Shown here piece by piece: positions 54,269-63,833 of a DNA stretch of 64,000 nt. The notes beneath the pieces were generated by a model. The model made no database searches. It was not told the origin of the DNA and saw only the letters and a list, made by a program, of their open reading frames with translations. The stretch is from positions 1,333,501 through 1,397,500 of the forward strand of contig NZ_CP014544.1 in the NCBI RefSeq assembly GCF_001586255.1, in the 5' to 3' direction. The first letter of the stretch is position 1. Each line of letters begins with the position of its first letter. The translations under genes were made by a program, and so were the position numbers. The stretch comes from Zhongshania aliphaticivorans (GTDB lineage: Bacteria > Pseudomonadota > Gammaproteobacteria > Pseudomonadales > Spongiibacteraceae).

Positions 54269-55456
54269 ATGAAAGTTGAATTTACCGCAGCGCAGGATGC
54301 CCTGCGCAAAGAGTTGCGCAGCTATTTTGAGCAATTAATGACCCCAGAGTTAAGTGCCGAGTGTGACGAGGCAATGGGCGAGGGCGGCGGCCCGCTGTGG
54401 CGAGAAGCCCTGCGCCAAATGGGTAAAGACGGCTGGATTGGCGTGGGTTGGCCTAAAGAGCTGGGCGGCCGGGGAATGAGCCCTATTGAGCAGTTTATCT
54501 TTGTTGAAGAGGTAATGCGCGCGGGCTACCCCTTTCCGTTTTTAACCACGGAGTCGGTGGGGCCGCAACTGGCCGAGTTTGGCAACGAAAGCCAAAAGCG
54601 CGACATCGTTCCCAAGATCCTAGCTGGTGAGTGCCTTATTGCCATTGGTTACTCCGAGCCAGGTGCGGGTACCGACTTGGCCAGTTTGAAAACAAGTGCG
54701 GTGAAAGACGGCGATGAGTGGGTGATTAACGGCCAAAAAATGTGGACGAGTCTGGCCCATTTCTGTGACTACGTGTGGCTGGCCTGTCGCACTGACCCCG
54801 ACGCGGCCAAGCCCCATAAGGGCATTTCTATGTTTATGGTGCCTACCAATGATCCCGGTTGGAGTTGCAGCCCGGTGGTGACCTTGGGTGGGGTGCGCAC
54901 CAACGCGACCTTTTACGACAATATTAGAGTACCGGCCGATGCCATGGTGGGCGAGCTCAACGGCGGCTGGAAATTAATCACGAGTCAGCTTAACCGCGAG
55001 CGTCTCAGTCTTGTGAATTTTGGCCCCACCGCGGAAATGTTCAATAACGTGGTGCGCTGGGCGCAGCAAATGGAAATGCCCGCGGGCGGCAAATTGATTG
55101 ACGAGCCCTGGGTACAGATTAACTTAGCCAAGGTGCGTGCCGGTGTCGAAGCCCTAAAACTGGTGTGCTACAAGCAGGCTTGGGCAATGAGCGAAGGTAA
55201 GCTGGAAATGGCCGATGCCTCTGCGGCCAAGGTCTATGGCTCAGAATTCTTTATCGAAGTTTATCGCCTATTGGGCGAAATTATAGGTCAAGCAAGTTTG
55301 ATTAACCGCAAGACCGAGGGCGCCAATGCAATGGCCTCGCGAATTGAGCGTTTGTACCGCACCGCCTCCATCATCACCTTTGGCGGTGGCACCAACGAAA
55401 TTCAGCGCGACATTATTTCTGCCGCCGGTTTGTGGATGCCCCGCGCAACGCGCTAG
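54269..55456 (+). CDS. Acyl-CoA dehydrogenase, alpha-type subunit of a pair
   Basis: This 395-residue acyl-CoA dehydrogenase has a middle-domain block typical of the family (GYSEPGAGTDLASLKTSAVK). Its C-terminal FAD block is ITFGGGTNEIQRDIIS, with Gly at the position where many members have the catalytic Glu of YEGT. A second acyl-CoA dehydrogenase gene starts 20 bp downstream and is shorter and lacks this block, suggesting an alpha/beta heteromer such as those acting on steroid side chains. The ATG at 54269 follows AAGGGG; the frame to 54221 is ignored. The pair lies next to the Ltp2/DUF35 genes, divergent. Confidence 0.92.
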   Translation: MKVEFTAAQDALRKELRSYFEQLMTPELSAECDEAMGEGGGPLWREALRQMGKDGWIGVGWPKELGGRGMSPIEQFIFVEEVMRAGYPFPFLTTESVGPQLAEFGNESQKRDIVPKILAGECLIAIGYSEPGAGTDLASLKTSAVKDGDEWVINGQKMWTSLAHFCDYVWLACRTDPDAAKPHKGISMFMVPTNDPGWSCSPVVTLGGVRTNATFYDNIRVPADAMVGELNGGWKLITSQLNRERLSLVNFGPTAEMFNNVVRWAQQMEMPAGGKLIDEPWVQINLAKVRAGVEALKLVCYKQAWAMSEGKLEMADASAAKVYGSEFFIEVYRLLGEIIGQASLINRKTEGANAMASRIERLYRTASIITFGGGTNEIQRDIISAAGLWMPRATR

Positions 55457-55476
55457 CCCAATAATAGGAGTTAATC

Positions 55477-56613
55477 ATGGATTTTGGATTTTCTGAACAG
55501 CAGCGCGACGTACAAAACCTGGCGCGCCAGATTCTGGGTGACAATGTGAGCCCAGAAAGTTTGGCGCAGTACGACGGCTATAAAGCAGATCGCTTTGATA
55601 AGGCCCTGTGGGACAAACTGGCCGAGGCTGGCTTACTCGGTTTAGCCGTTGCCGAAGAGTACGGCGGTATGGGCTTTGGCTTTTTTGAGTTGGCTCTGCT
55701 TATTGAAGAAGCGGGCCGTAGCATTGCGCCAGTGCCACTAAGCGCACATTTGGTGTCGGCGGCACTACCTATTCAGCAATTTGGCAGCGCAGCGCAGAAA
55801 CAGCGCTATTTGCCCGGCGTGGCCAGCGGCCAAATAATGTTGAGCGCCGCGCTTACGGAACCCTATAACGAAGACCCCGCCCAGCCAATTCTAACGACCG
55901 CCACTGCCGATGGCACTGGCCTTCGAATTAGCGGTGATAAAACGGCAGTGCCGTTTGCCCACCTTGCCGACCGAATCGTGCTGTCGGCCAAAATGGGTGA
56001 CGGTGTTGTTGTGGTGTTGCTCGACCCAAAGGCAGCGGGCCTGAGCATGACGCCAATGCAGGTGACCACCTATGAGCCTCAGTTTGCCCTGAGCTTGGAC
56101 AATGTCAGCATTGCTGCAGAAGATATTTTGGCCAGCGCAGACAGCGGCCGTGAAGTAATGCAGTGGCTAACCGAGCGGACTTCGGTGGCACTGTGTGCCC
56201 ATCAATTGGGTGCCAGCGACAAAGCCATGCGCATGACCGCCTCATACACCGCTGAGCGCAAACAGTTCGGCGTGTTAATTTCCACCTTTCAAGCCGTTGG
56301 CCACCGCGCCGCCAATTGCTTTATTGATGTGGAGTGCTTGCGTTTGAACACCTATCAAGCAGTCAGCCGTTTAGATGGCGGTCTGGATGCTAGCAATGAA
56401 GTGCATATCGCCAAGATTTGGGCGGGTGATGTTGGTCATCGGGTCAGTTATGCCGCGCAGCATTTGCATGGTGGTACCGGCATTGATCGTGACTATCCGC
56501 TGTGGCGTTATTGCACGTGGCTGCGCTACAACGAAATGAGTTTGGGCAGCTCGGCCAAGAACTTGGCCAGTCTTGGCAAGCGCATTGCCGCTGGCGAGGC
56601 TTTTTGTCGCTAG
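55477..56613 (+). CDS. Acyl-CoA dehydrogenase, beta-type subunit of a pair
   Basis: This 378-residue acyl-CoA dehydrogenase-like protein has the usual three-domain layout. Its middle segment is diverged (SAALTEPYNEDPAQPILTTA), and its C-terminal end is RYNEMSLGSSAKNLASLGKR instead of the GGxxEIQR block. Heteromeric steroid acyl-CoA dehydrogenases pair one catalytic subunit with one such degenerate subunit. It is 20 bp after the alpha-type gene, so one transcript and one complex are likely. It is followed by a strong terminator. Confidence 0.92.
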   Translation: MDFGFSEQQRDVQNLARQILGDNVSPESLAQYDGYKADRFDKALWDKLAEAGLLGLAVAEEYGGMGFGFFELALLIEEAGRSIAPVPLSAHLVSAALPIQQFGSAAQKQRYLPGVASGQIMLSAALTEPYNEDPAQPILTTATADGTGLRISGDKTAVPFAHLADRIVLSAKMGDGVVVVLLDPKAAGLSMTPMQVTTYEPQFALSLDNVSIAAEDILASADSGREVMQWLTERTSVALCAHQLGASDKAMRMTASYTAERKQFGVLISTFQAVGHRAANCFIDVECLRLNTYQAVSRLDGGLDASNEVHIAKIWAGDVGHRVSYAAQHLHGGTGIDRDYPLWRYCTWLRYNEMSLGSSAKNLASLGKRIAAGEAFCR

Positions 56614-56640
56614 GGTTGTCCTGCTCTGCTCGAACCCTAT

Positions 56641-56668
56641 AAAAACCGCCGCTTTTGTGGCGGTTTTT
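56641..56668. terminator. Intrinsic terminator after the acyl-CoA dehydrogenase pair
   Basis: AAAAACCGCC (56641-56650), an 8-base loop and GGCGGTTTTT (56659-56668) form a perfect 10-bp stem with its own T-run. It ends the 54269-56613 operon. Symmetric A and T runs make it usable in both directions. Confidence 0.93.
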
Positions 56669-56794
56669 GCATTCTGTCGTATTAATGTGCCCAGCTGTGC
56701 TTTGCCGCGCGCTCTGTGGTCTAGAATCGAAGGTGTTATTCCCGTACCACAGTGGTAGCATCGAAGACTGCGCTACAATAACGAGGCAATAATA

Positions 56795-57211
56795 ATGAAG
56801 TGCACTACCGTGCGTAAAAAAGCTGGGCTGTTTGCTGTATTAATGGGCTTTATAACAAGTTCGTATGCTATTGAAAGTGGTGATATTGAAAGCCGTGTCG
56901 GCTTTATCGACGAAAGTACTGGGGCCAAAGTGGAGGCCATTGAGCGCGGTGAGCAATCTGGCGAGTATCGGGTGTTAATTTCCATTCCTGGCAAGGGCGA
57001 ATCGGCGGGTATGGAGATCGAAGAAGTGCTGGTTAGTGCGCCGAGCATTGCGCCTGACCTAGACGATAAACCGGCGCCGACCCGCTACGAATTTGTTAAT
57101 GATTACAGTGCCGACCGCTATGGTTTGTATATTTATATCGGCAAGAGCAAAGACTGGCCGTTTCGGATTTACTTCAAAGATCACGACAGTGAATTAATGG
57201 AGCAGCGCTAA
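56795..57211 (+). CDS. Small secreted protein of unknown function
   Basis: I do not recognise this 138-residue product. It has a Sec signal peptide (residues 1-25, hydrophobic GLFAVLMGFITSSYA, cleavage after SYA). The mature region is charged, with alternating beta-type residues (SRVGFIDESTGAKVEAIERG, YGLYIYIGKSKDWPFRIYFK). No cysteines or catalytic motifs stand out. Its stop overlaps the stop of the convergent AraC-type gene by 3 bp. It follows the terminator at 56641 and so has its own promoter, not identified. Confidence 0.72.
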   Translation: MKCTTVRKKAGLFAVLMGFITSSYAIESGDIESRVGFIDESTGAKVEAIERGEQSGEYRVLISIPGKGESAGMEIEEVLVSAPSIAPDLDDKPAPTRYEFVNDYSADRYGLYIYIGKSKDWPFRIYFKDHDSELMEQR

Positions 57212-58236
57212 TTCTCGCTGCTAATACTTAGTATTTCGCTAGAGTTATGTTCGCGGTACTGCTTGGGCGTCACACCGGTCCACTTTTTAAATGACCGGAT
57301 AAATGCGCTCGGTTCGGAGAAGCCCAGCAAATAGGAAATGGTTTTTACGTCTTTGCTGTCGTGTAATAAATAGCCAATAGCGGTGTCTCGAATCAGTTCA
57401 TTTTTAATTAGCCGGAAGTCGCAGCCTTCTTGCCTGAGTCTGCGGCGCAGGGTTTGCGGGGCGATGCCAAGGGAGTCGGCTAAATCCTCGTAATTGGGCA
57501 GCGTTGGCAGCGATTTTTTGATGAGCAGGCGTATTTGCTCGGTGTAACTGCTGGCGCGAGTGCTGCTGTGCAAAAATTCGTAGGGCACTTTTGTTAAATA
57601 GTCTTCTAGCTCTTGGCTGGAGCGTACTACCGGTAATTTAAGCAGCTTCTCGTCAAAAATAATTTCGCAGTAGGCCTGATTAAAGCGCGTATCGCTAAAG
57701 AATAAATAATGATATTCGCCGCTGTGAGTGGGTGTTGGGTAGTTCAGATTAACCCGGCTTAGCGGTATTGGGCTGCTGGTTAGCCAGCATAAAAACCGGT
57801 GGTTCACCATTAATAGTTGCTCGTACACCCAGTTGCTCAGTACCACGCCGTAGTCGGCTTCTACGCGATAATGCACGCTTTCACCGCGGCGAAGCAGGGT
57901 GAGCCTAAACCCGAAATCAAATAAATTATAAAAATGAACGTTGCGTTCTAAGGCTTGTTGCAAATCCTTAGCGGTTTGTAAATACCGTGCGAGCACGTTG
58001 AAGGTGCCGCGCTTTTGTGGGCGAAGATAGTGGCCCATACCTTCATCGCCAGTGGCTTCGGTTATCCATTTGTTGAGCTGGGATAATTGTGTTGGGCTTA
58101 CCCGTGCTTGGGCGCTGTTTATCGATTTTGGATCGACACCCGCGCGCAGCAAGAGCTGTTCGCAATAGTGTGTTGGCAGACCGCAACCAGACACCATATT
58201 GCGAATAAACGCGATGGAGATAGTTCTATTTTCCAT
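57208..58236 (-). CDS. AraC family transcriptional regulator
   Basis: This 342-residue regulator has an N-terminal sensing domain of the arabinose-binding-like class (about residues 10-230). Its C-terminal AraC DNA-binding domain has two helix-turn-helices (DLADSLGIAPQTLRRRLRQE, then ISYLLGFSEPSAFIRSFKKW). The ATG at 58236 is chosen (GGGAG 4 bp upstream); the frame runs to 58305 without a ribosome site. It is divergent from the acyl-CoA dehydrogenase gene at 58514 and is a candidate regulator of the flanking catabolic operons. Confidence 0.92.
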   Translation of the reverse strand: MENRTISIAFIRNMVSGCGLPTHYCEQLLLRAGVDPKSINSAQARVSPTQLSQLNKWITEATGDEGMGHYLRPQKRGTFNVLARYLQTAKDLQQALERNVHFYNLFDFGFRLTLLRRGESVHYRVEADYGVVLSNWVYEQLLMVNHRFLCWLTSSPIPLSRVNLNYPTPTHSGEYHYLFFSDTRFNQAYCEIIFDEKLLKLPVVRSSQELEDYLTKVPYEFLHSSTRASSYTEQIRLLIKKSLPTLPNYEDLADSLGIAPQTLRRRLRQEGCDFRLIKNELIRDTAIGYLLHDSKDVKTISYLLGFSEPSAFIRSFKKWTGVTPKQYREHNSSEILSISSEN

Positions 58237-58513
58237 GTTACTCCCGACTGTGAGGGGATATCGCCGGGCTTTTAGTCGGCTAAATGAAGCCGCCAGCGCG
58301 TTCACTGAGTTTACATTCAGTTTGTAACATAATGTCTATTGGATGTCATGGCTTGTCATTGCCTCGTCGTGCGATAAGGGCGACTCTTTACACCTAAAAT
58401 AATGGTAGGTCGTCGTCACGCATTTGTACTGCGCGCGGCAATGGCACGCTGCGGCGTATTGCTGCGCTGCTAGTTAAAAAATAACAGGCTAAATTTAAAA
58501 GAGGTTAAGCATT

Positions 58514-59680
58514 ATGTTGCCGCGTAATTTTACCGAAGAGCAAGTCATGTTTCGCACGGCTTACCGCAAGTTTCTTGAGCAGGAAATTGCGCCGAATACT
58601 GAACGGTGGCGAGAGCAGGGCATTGTTGACCGCGAGGCCTTTGTCCGCGCTGGCGAACAAGGCTTTTTAATGATTTGGCCCGACGAAGAATACGGCGGTA
58701 TGGGCGACCGCGACTTTCGTTTTGAACAAATTATTATTGAAGAAACCAGCCGTATTTACGCTGGAGATTGGGCTAATACATTGCACAGCCGCTTAGTAGG
58801 CCCTTATATAGACCGTTTTGGTAATGCCGAGCAGAAAGCGCGTTTTTTGCCTAAGTGTGTGAGTGGTGAAACCATATTGGCCATCGCCATGACAGAGCCT
58901 GATGCCGGTTCTGACTTGGCCGGAATGCGCGCACACGCCAAAGATATGGGGGATCACTGGTTACTCAACGGCACCAAGACTTATATTACCAACGGTATCA
59001 ATTCTGACGTTGTTATCGTTGCGGCTAAAACTGACCCAGAGAACAACCCCCACGCCGTTGGGCTGTTTTTGATAGAGCGCGGCATGGAAGGTTTTGAGCG
59101 CGGCCGTAATTTGAAAAAAATGGGCATGAAGGCTCAGGACACCGCTGAGCTATTTTTCACGGATGTGCGCGTGCCAAAAGAAAACGTGCTGGGTGACCCA
59201 AGCCACGGTTTTATTTATCTGATGCAGGGTTTAGCTGAAGAGCGATTAATTGGTGCCTGCGGCTTTTTGTCTGGCGCCCACAAAGCCTTCGAAGTGACCA
59301 GAGAGTTTACCCAGCAGCGCAAAGTGTTCGGTAAGCCCTTGTCTAAAATGCAGAATACCGAATTTAAAATGGCGGACTTGCGCACTGAATTAGATGTGGC
59401 ACAAGCCTATGTTGATCAGTGTGTGGCTGCTCATAATGCCGGGCTGCTAACCTCAGAAGACGCCGCAAAAGCCAAACTGTTTACCAGTGAGCTATTATGC
59501 AAAATGGTGGACGAAGGCGTGCAACTACATGGTGGCGCCGGTTATATGGACGAGTACCCCATTAGCCGTATGTACACTGATGCGCGGATTACCCGGATCT
59601 TTGCCGGTAGCTCAGAAATTATGAAATTGATCATTGGTCGCGATTTATATTCAGATAAATTTATCTCCTTTTTTGAATAA
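58514..59680 (+). CDS. Acyl-CoA dehydrogenase
   Basis: This 388-residue acyl-CoA dehydrogenase has the family blocks AMTEPDAGSDLAGMRAHAKD (middle domain), VFGKPLSKMQNTEF and GGAGYMDEYPISRMYTDARI. Its FAD-site ending is RIFAGSSEIMKLIIGRDL. It resembles the long-chain type that works as a homotetramer. It starts a co-directional run of four genes (two more dehydrogenases and a ligase, spacing 21-47 bp) that ends at 63642. The ribosome site is weak; a spacer of 277 bp separates it from the divergent AraC gene. Confidence 0.93.
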   Translation: MLPRNFTEEQVMFRTAYRKFLEQEIAPNTERWREQGIVDREAFVRAGEQGFLMIWPDEEYGGMGDRDFRFEQIIIEETSRIYAGDWANTLHSRLVGPYIDRFGNAEQKARFLPKCVSGETILAIAMTEPDAGSDLAGMRAHAKDMGDHWLLNGTKTYITNGINSDVVIVAAKTDPENNPHAVGLFLIERGMEGFERGRNLKKMGMKAQDTAELFFTDVRVPKENVLGDPSHGFIYLMQGLAEERLIGACGFLSGAHKAFEVTREFTQQRKVFGKPLSKMQNTEFKMADLRTELDVAQAYVDQCVAAHNAGLLTSEDAAKAKLFTSELLCKMVDEGVQLHGGAGYMDEYPISRMYTDARITRIFAGSSEIMKLIIGRDLYSDKFISFFE

Positions 59681-59717
59681 GGCCCGCTAATTCACCATTA
59701 ACTGTAAAGGACTCGCT

Positions 59718-60896
59718 ATGCACGCTAAATTCAGTGCCGACGAACTGGCATTTCAGAGCGAAGTGCGCAGTTTTATGCGCGACAATTACAGCGCCGACCT
59801 CGCGGCGCGTATTCATCATCCCGACACCTTTCGCGACGCCAGTGTTGAGTGGCAAAAATGCCTCGACAACAAAGGATGGGCGGCTCATGGCTGGCCTGTT
59901 GAGCATGGTGGCCAGCCTTGGAGTGCCACCCAGAAATACATCTATAGTACTGAACTGGCTGCGGCGGGCGCGCCGGACGTCGTGCCAATGGGTATCAAAA
60001 TGGTGGCGCCGGTGTTGTATAGCTACGGCTCAGAAGAACAAAAAGCGCGTTTTTTACCGGCCACTAAGGCCTCGGATATTTGGTGGTGCCAAGGTTATTC
60101 TGAACCGGGCGCGGGCTCAGATTTGGCGGCCCTGCAAACCAAGGCCGTGCGCGATGGTGACGACTATTTGGTTACTGGCACCAAAATTTGGACAACCTAC
60201 GCTCAATATGCCGATTGGATATTTTGCTTAGTGCGCACCAGTAATGAGGGCAAGCCTCAGCAAGGTATTAGTTTCTTGCTAATTGATATGAAAAGCCCGG
60301 GAGTGACGGTGTCGCCGATTATCTCCATTGACGATGAGCATCACCTTAACGAAGTGAGCTTTGACAATGTGCGGGTGCCAATGGCAAATCGGATTGGCGA
60401 AGAAAATCAAGGCTGGACGTATGCCAAAGCGCTGCTTACCTACGAGCGCACCGCATTGTCTGGCGTACCTTACTGTAAGCGCACCTTGGCCAATATTCGC
60501 GAAATGGCGGCGCAGAGTCAGAATCAATCCTTATCGCTATTGAGTTCTCCCGACTTTCAGGCGCGCTTGGCGGACGTTGAAATGGACGTAATGGCGTTAG
60601 AGTTTCTTGAATTGCGAGTGTTGAGCGCTATTGATAGCGGCGGGGCACCGGGTATGGAATCGTCGCTGCTGAAGCTAAAGGGTACCGAAATGCAACAGGC
60701 GGTGCAGAGCCTGCAATGGGACGTAGTGGCGAGCTTTGGCGGTGTGCTACCCGCTGAACATGGCGCGCAAGCCCTGTGGCAAAGTACTGCGAATATGGCG
60801 CGACGCAGTTATATGTTTGGTCGAGCCAGTACCATTTATGGCGGCAGTAATGAAGTACAGCGCAATATTATTGCTAAATTCGCATTGGGCTTATAA
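59718..60896 (+). CDS. Acyl-CoA dehydrogenase, alpha-type subunit of a second pair
   Basis: This 392-residue acyl-CoA dehydrogenase has the middle-domain block GYSEPGAGSDLAALQTKAVR and the C-terminal block STIYGGSNEVQRNIIAKFA. It is more similar in layout to the protein at 54269 than to that at 58514. It is followed 20 bp on by a degenerate dehydrogenase, giving the second alpha/beta arrangement of the window. A ribosome site (AAAGGA) lies just before the ATG. Confidence 0.93.
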   Translation: MHAKFSADELAFQSEVRSFMRDNYSADLAARIHHPDTFRDASVEWQKCLDNKGWAAHGWPVEHGGQPWSATQKYIYSTELAAAGAPDVVPMGIKMVAPVLYSYGSEEQKARFLPATKASDIWWCQGYSEPGAGSDLAALQTKAVRDGDDYLVTGTKIWTTYAQYADWIFCLVRTSNEGKPQQGISFLLIDMKSPGVTVSPIISIDDEHHLNEVSFDNVRVPMANRIGEENQGWTYAKALLTYERTALSGVPYCKRTLANIREMAAQSQNQSLSLLSSPDFQARLADVEMDVMALEFLELRVLSAIDSGGAPGMESSLLKLKGTEMQQAVQSLQWDVVASFGGVLPAEHGAQALWQSTANMARRSYMFGRASTIYGGSNEVQRNIIAKFALGL

Positions 60897-60916
60897 CACC
60901 ACGCAGGAGAGGCAGA

Positions 60917-62044
60917 ATGGATTTTTCATTAAATGAAGAGCAGCTTATGCTCAAAGACAGCGTGGCGAAATACTTGCTTGCTAATTACAGCCCTGAACAG
61001 CGCAGCGCGAATATAATGCAAAGCGGTGGCGTGAGTCATTGGACTCACTTTGCTGAGCTGGGTTGGCTCACTGTACCATTTACCGAAGAGGTGGGTGGCT
61101 TTGGTGGCAGTATTGTTGATACCTGTGTGCTTATGGAAGAGTTTGGCAAGGTCCTGGTGGTAGAACCCTATTGGCCGAGTATTGTGTTGGCGGGACAGCT
61201 GATCGCGCGCAGTAGTAATACGGCTTTGTGCGAGGGTATTTTGCCCCAGTTGATGGCCGGTGAATTACAGGCGAGTTTTGCTTGGTTAGAAGGCCAAGGT
61301 ACGTTTTGTCTGAGTCACGTGAGCGCTACTGCTAAGCTAGATGGCGACGACTATATTTTGAATGGTCAGAAGCAGCTAGTATTAAACGCTGCCGCAGATA
61401 TTATTCTATTGCCTGCGCGTACTCGCGGCGAAGTAAATAGTGAGCAGGGGATTAGTCTGTTCAAAATTGACGCCCAGGATCCCGCCATAGAGCGTGAAGA
61501 GGTGGTGTTGATGGACGGTCAGCGCGCAGTGAATATTCGCTTTACTAATTTGCGTGTGCCCGCAGAAAATATGCTGACTGCAGAGGGCGACGCGTATCCG
61601 CTGATTGCCGACGTCGTTGGGGAGGCGCTTATTGCGCTGTGTGCCGAGGCGGTGGGGGCTATGGAGTACTTGTATAAAGCCACTGCAGACTACGCCAATA
61701 CCCGCAAGCAATTCGGCACCGCTATTGGTAAATTTCAGGCCTTGCAACATCGTATGGTGGACATGTTCATGGCCACTGAATTGTGTCGGTCTTTACTAAT
61801 TAGGGCGCAGTGCTCGGTGCTTGACGGCAGCAGTGAGCGTCAGAAAGACATTGCCGCGCTTAAATCGATGGTCGGAAAATACGGTCGCCAAGTGGCTGAA
61901 GAGGCTGTGCAATTACATGGCGGTATGGGCGTGAGTAATGAAATGCCTATAGGTCATTATTTAAAACGTTTAATGATGATTGACAGCTATTTCGGTAGTG
62001 CCTTGCATCAACGTCGTGAATATTGTGAATTGAGTTACGCTTGA
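60917..62044 (+). CDS. Acyl-CoA dehydrogenase, beta-type subunit of a second pair
   Basis: This 375-residue protein has the acyl-CoA dehydrogenase layout but lacks the GGSNExQR block; its end is LMMIDSYFGSALHQRREYCE. Its catalytic positions are therefore probably supplied by the neighbour at 59718. The N-terminus MDFSLNEEQLMLKDSVAKYL is typical. GGAGAGG precedes the ATG. With the gene at 59718 it probably forms a heteromer for a bulky or branched acyl-CoA; that is inference from pairing. Confidence 0.92.
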   Translation: MDFSLNEEQLMLKDSVAKYLLANYSPEQRSANIMQSGGVSHWTHFAELGWLTVPFTEEVGGFGGSIVDTCVLMEEFGKVLVVEPYWPSIVLAGQLIARSSNTALCEGILPQLMAGELQASFAWLEGQGTFCLSHVSATAKLDGDDYILNGQKQLVLNAAADIILLPARTRGEVNSEQGISLFKIDAQDPAIEREEVVLMDGQRAVNIRFTNLRVPAENMLTAEGDAYPLIADVVGEALIALCAEAVGAMEYLYKATADYANTRKQFGTAIGKFQALQHRMVDMFMATELCRSLLIRAQCSVLDGSSERQKDIAALKSMVGKYGRQVAEEAVQLHGGMGVSNEMPIGHYLKRLMMIDSYFGSALHQRREYCELSYA

Positions 62045-62091
62045 TCATTGTGAATACGGAACGAATAAAATAACAATAATTTGGAGAAACC

Positions 62092-63642
62092 ATGAAAATT
62101 TTTAACAATATCAATGATCATACTGCATACCACGCCCAGCGTCGCAGTGACGTAATGATGGCCAGCGATAATATTAAATCGTTTAGCTATGCTCAGGCCT
62201 GGGCACACATCAATGCTATTGCTGCTCACCTTCAGCTTGAGGGAATTGGCAAGGGTGACCGTGTTGCGATACTGGCTAAAAACTCCGTTGATAACCTTTG
62301 TATCTTTCTGGGATGCGCGCGTATTGGCGCGGTGGCAGTAGGGCTTAATTACCGGCTAACGGCCGCTGAACTCGATTTTATTGCCGGTGACGCCGCTGTT
62401 AAATTTCTGTTTATGGATCAGGAATTTAATAGCCTGCGCGGTGATTATCTCAATAGTGTGCCGTGTGTGTGCATCGACAGTGATGAAAGCGCGAGGAGTT
62501 TGCCCGCCTGGTTGGCTAGTCCGGCCAGCTTGGTCGACGTCGATATCACGGGCGATGACATCTTGTTTCAAATGTACACCAGTGGCACTACCGGTTTGCC
62601 CAAGGGCGTGCTTATTAGCCACGCCAATGTCTTGGCTAACTCCTACCAAGCGCCAATGAGTACTGGGATTGGCTTTCGAGAAGGTGAACGTGGCCTGGTC
62701 ATTGCGCCCACCTTCCATGCCGTGGGTTTAGTGGGCGCATTGCTAGGGGTGATCTACGGCGGATCTATGATTATTCACCGGGATTACGATCCGGTGGGCA
62801 TGATCGAAACGCTAGCCAAAGAGCATATCAACACCGTTGCGGTTATTCCGGTGATGTTGCAGTTCTCGCTCGCGATGGTGCCGAATATTAAAGATTACGA
62901 TTTCTCGGAATTGCACACGATTAATTATGGTGCCTCGCCAATTTCTGAAACCTTGTTAAAAGAGTGTATCGACGCCTTTGCCTGCGACTTTGTGCAAGGC
63001 TACGGCCAAACTGAGGCGACCATGGCCTTGACCTTCTTAACTGCGGCGGATCACCGTAAAGCCTTGGCTGGCCGACCTGAATTGTTGCGCTCCTGTGGTC
63101 GAGCGGTGTTTGGCACCGAGATTAAGATTGTCGGTAAAGACGGCAGTGAGCTCCCGCTGGGTGAAATTGGTGAAATTGTCGCCAATGGGCCACAGATCAT
63201 GCAGGGGTACTGGAATAACCCTGAGGCCACTGCCAAAGCGGTAGTCGATGGCTGGTTGCACACTGGCGACGCTGGCCGGGTAGATGAAGAGGGCTATGTT
63301 TATATTCAAGATCGTGTGAAAGACATGATTATTTCAGGCGGCGAAAATATCTACCCTGCGGAAATTGAGAATATACTCGTTTCTCATCCACACATTCAGG
63401 ATGCCTCCGTTATTGGCGTACCTGATGCGAAGTGGGGAGAGGCTCCCCTCGCGGTGCTGGTTTCTGGCGGGCAGCCAGAATTAACCGCGGAAGAACTCAG
63501 CGAATTTTGTCGAGGCAAGTTAGCGGCGTATAAAATTCCGCGCAAGCTGGAGTACATCGCTGCCTTGCCGCGTAATCCCACGGGCAAGGTGCTGAAGAAA
63601 GACATTCGATCGATGATGGCAGAGAAGTATCCGGCAGTGTAA
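62092..63642 (+). CDS. Acyl-CoA synthetase (AMP-forming)
   Basis: This 516-residue ligase activates a carboxylic acid with ATP and CoA. The AMP-binding P-loop motif is QMYTSGTTGLPKGVLISH (about residues 160-177). Further motifs are GYGQTEATMALTF, DRVKDMIISGGENIYPAEIE and the C-terminal lysine in NPTGKVLKKDI. Size and motifs match fatty/aryl-CoA ligases such as FadD3-like steroid-side-chain or ring acid ligases. It is the last gene of the 58514-63642 run. GGAG precedes the ATG. The substrate is not defined. Confidence 0.94.
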   Translation: MKIFNNINDHTAYHAQRRSDVMMASDNIKSFSYAQAWAHINAIAAHLQLEGIGKGDRVAILAKNSVDNLCIFLGCARIGAVAVGLNYRLTAAELDFIAGDAAVKFLFMDQEFNSLRGDYLNSVPCVCIDSDESARSLPAWLASPASLVDVDITGDDILFQMYTSGTTGLPKGVLISHANVLANSYQAPMSTGIGFREGERGLVIAPTFHAVGLVGALLGVIYGGSMIIHRDYDPVGMIETLAKEHINTVAVIPVMLQFSLAMVPNIKDYDFSELHTINYGASPISETLLKECIDAFACDFVQGYGQTEATMALTFLTAADHRKALAGRPELLRSCGRAVFGTEIKIVGKDGSELPLGEIGEIVANGPQIMQGYWNNPEATAKAVVDGWLHTGDAGRVDEEGYVYIQDRVKDMIISGGENIYPAEIENILVSHPHIQDASVIGVPDAKWGEAPLAVLVSGGQPELTAEELSEFCRGKLAAYKIPRKLEYIAALPRNPTGKVLKKDIRSMMAEKYPAV

Positions 63643-63833
63643 TGAACGTCGATTAATGTGACCGTAAATAGCTTTTGAGGTGATTGTCAGTAGCCAGTAG
63701 AATCGGGGCATGTATACGCGGATGTCGCCCCGCTTGACCTTTGGTTTTAGTGTATTGGTGTTCTTTGGCAAGGCTGAAATCTTGCCCTTAGGCGCCGCTG
63801 GCGCAGCCCAATGTCTATTGATAAGGATGTGCC

